Shown here: in pieces, positions 63,894 through 64,000 of the stretch
Position numbering within the stretch: position 1 is the stretch's first letter
How the letters are laid out: each line of letters begins with the position of its first letter
Notes under the pieces: generated by a model
What the model was told of the DNA's origin: nothing
Database searches by the model: none
Seen by the model: only the letters and a program-made list of their open reading frames with translations
Position numbers and translations under genes: made by a program
DNA from: Acanthaster planci
Taxonomy: Eukaryota; Echinodermata; Asteroidea; Valvatida; Acanthasteridae
NCBI RefSeq assembly: GCF_001949145.1
Contig: NW_019091402.1
Span: 2,624,852 to 2,688,851, forward strand
DNA: 64,000 bases
Direction of reading: 5' to 3'

Positions 63894-64000
63894 GTTGGTG
63901 AGAAAAACAATGAAACTTGTGACGCGCGGATTTTCCAAGGTGGAAAAGAATTATTAATCCCCTTTATTTTCGAGGGTACATTATGTTCATTCTAAAAAAC
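63765..64000 (+). repeat. tandemly duplicated LDLa exon with flanking intron, unit 2
   Basis: A copy of unit 1, about 820 bp downstream. The match continues to the end of the window, so more units may follow. Confidence 0.85.

Overview
The window is animal genomic DNA. It has split genes with GT-AG introns, extracellular EGF, CUB and LDL-receptor-A exons bounded by phase-1 introns, many short non-autonomous DNA transposons and SINEs, and one assembly gap. An invertebrate deuterostome is the best guess. An echinoderm is most likely, with hemichordate or amphioxus as alternatives. This rests on the EGF/CUB fibropellin-like gene, the gene neighbourhood shared with human 12q24 and the frequent ACATGTACATGTA-like words. 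The species cannot be named from sequence alone.

Layout: (1) 1-8,934, + strand: an internal stretch of a large EGF/CUB gene (8 EGF exons, one CUB exon, one EGF exon), open at both ends and holding a 1.0-1.15 kb duplication bracketed by two single Ns. (2) 10,574-15,860, +: the C-terminal part of ANAPC7; its 5' exons are absent, so an unmarked join or a nested arrangement lies at 8,935-10,573, a stretch filled with MITEs. (3) 15,861-19,846: repeat-rich intergenic DNA. (4) 19,971-23,007, +: a complete three-exon MUL1. (5) 23,008-29,341: gene-poor, with an N gap at 28,028-28,379. (6) 29,342-55,603: a compact block of SRSF1/9-like copy A (+), GATC (-), TRIAP1 (+), SRSF1/9-like copy B (-) and DYNLL (+). 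(7) 55,604-60,860: no gene recognised. (8) 60,861-64,000: the 5' end of a secreted LDLa-repeat gene with a tandemly duplicated LDLa exon.

The main biological point is block 6. As I recall, human 12q24.31 carries TRIAP1-GATC (head to head, both mitochondrial proteins) next to SRSF9-DYNLL1 (head to head). The window keeps both divergent pairs, but has two SRSF genes in inverted orientation flanking the GATC/TRIAP1 pair. The two SRSF copies are clearly diverged in RRM1 yet about 96% identical at DNA level in the RS exon, and they share a segment 1.6-2.7 kb beyond their stop codons. This suggests gene conversion on an inverted duplication. All gene models were read by eye from ORFs, splice sites and remembered family sequences; no search or alignment program was run.
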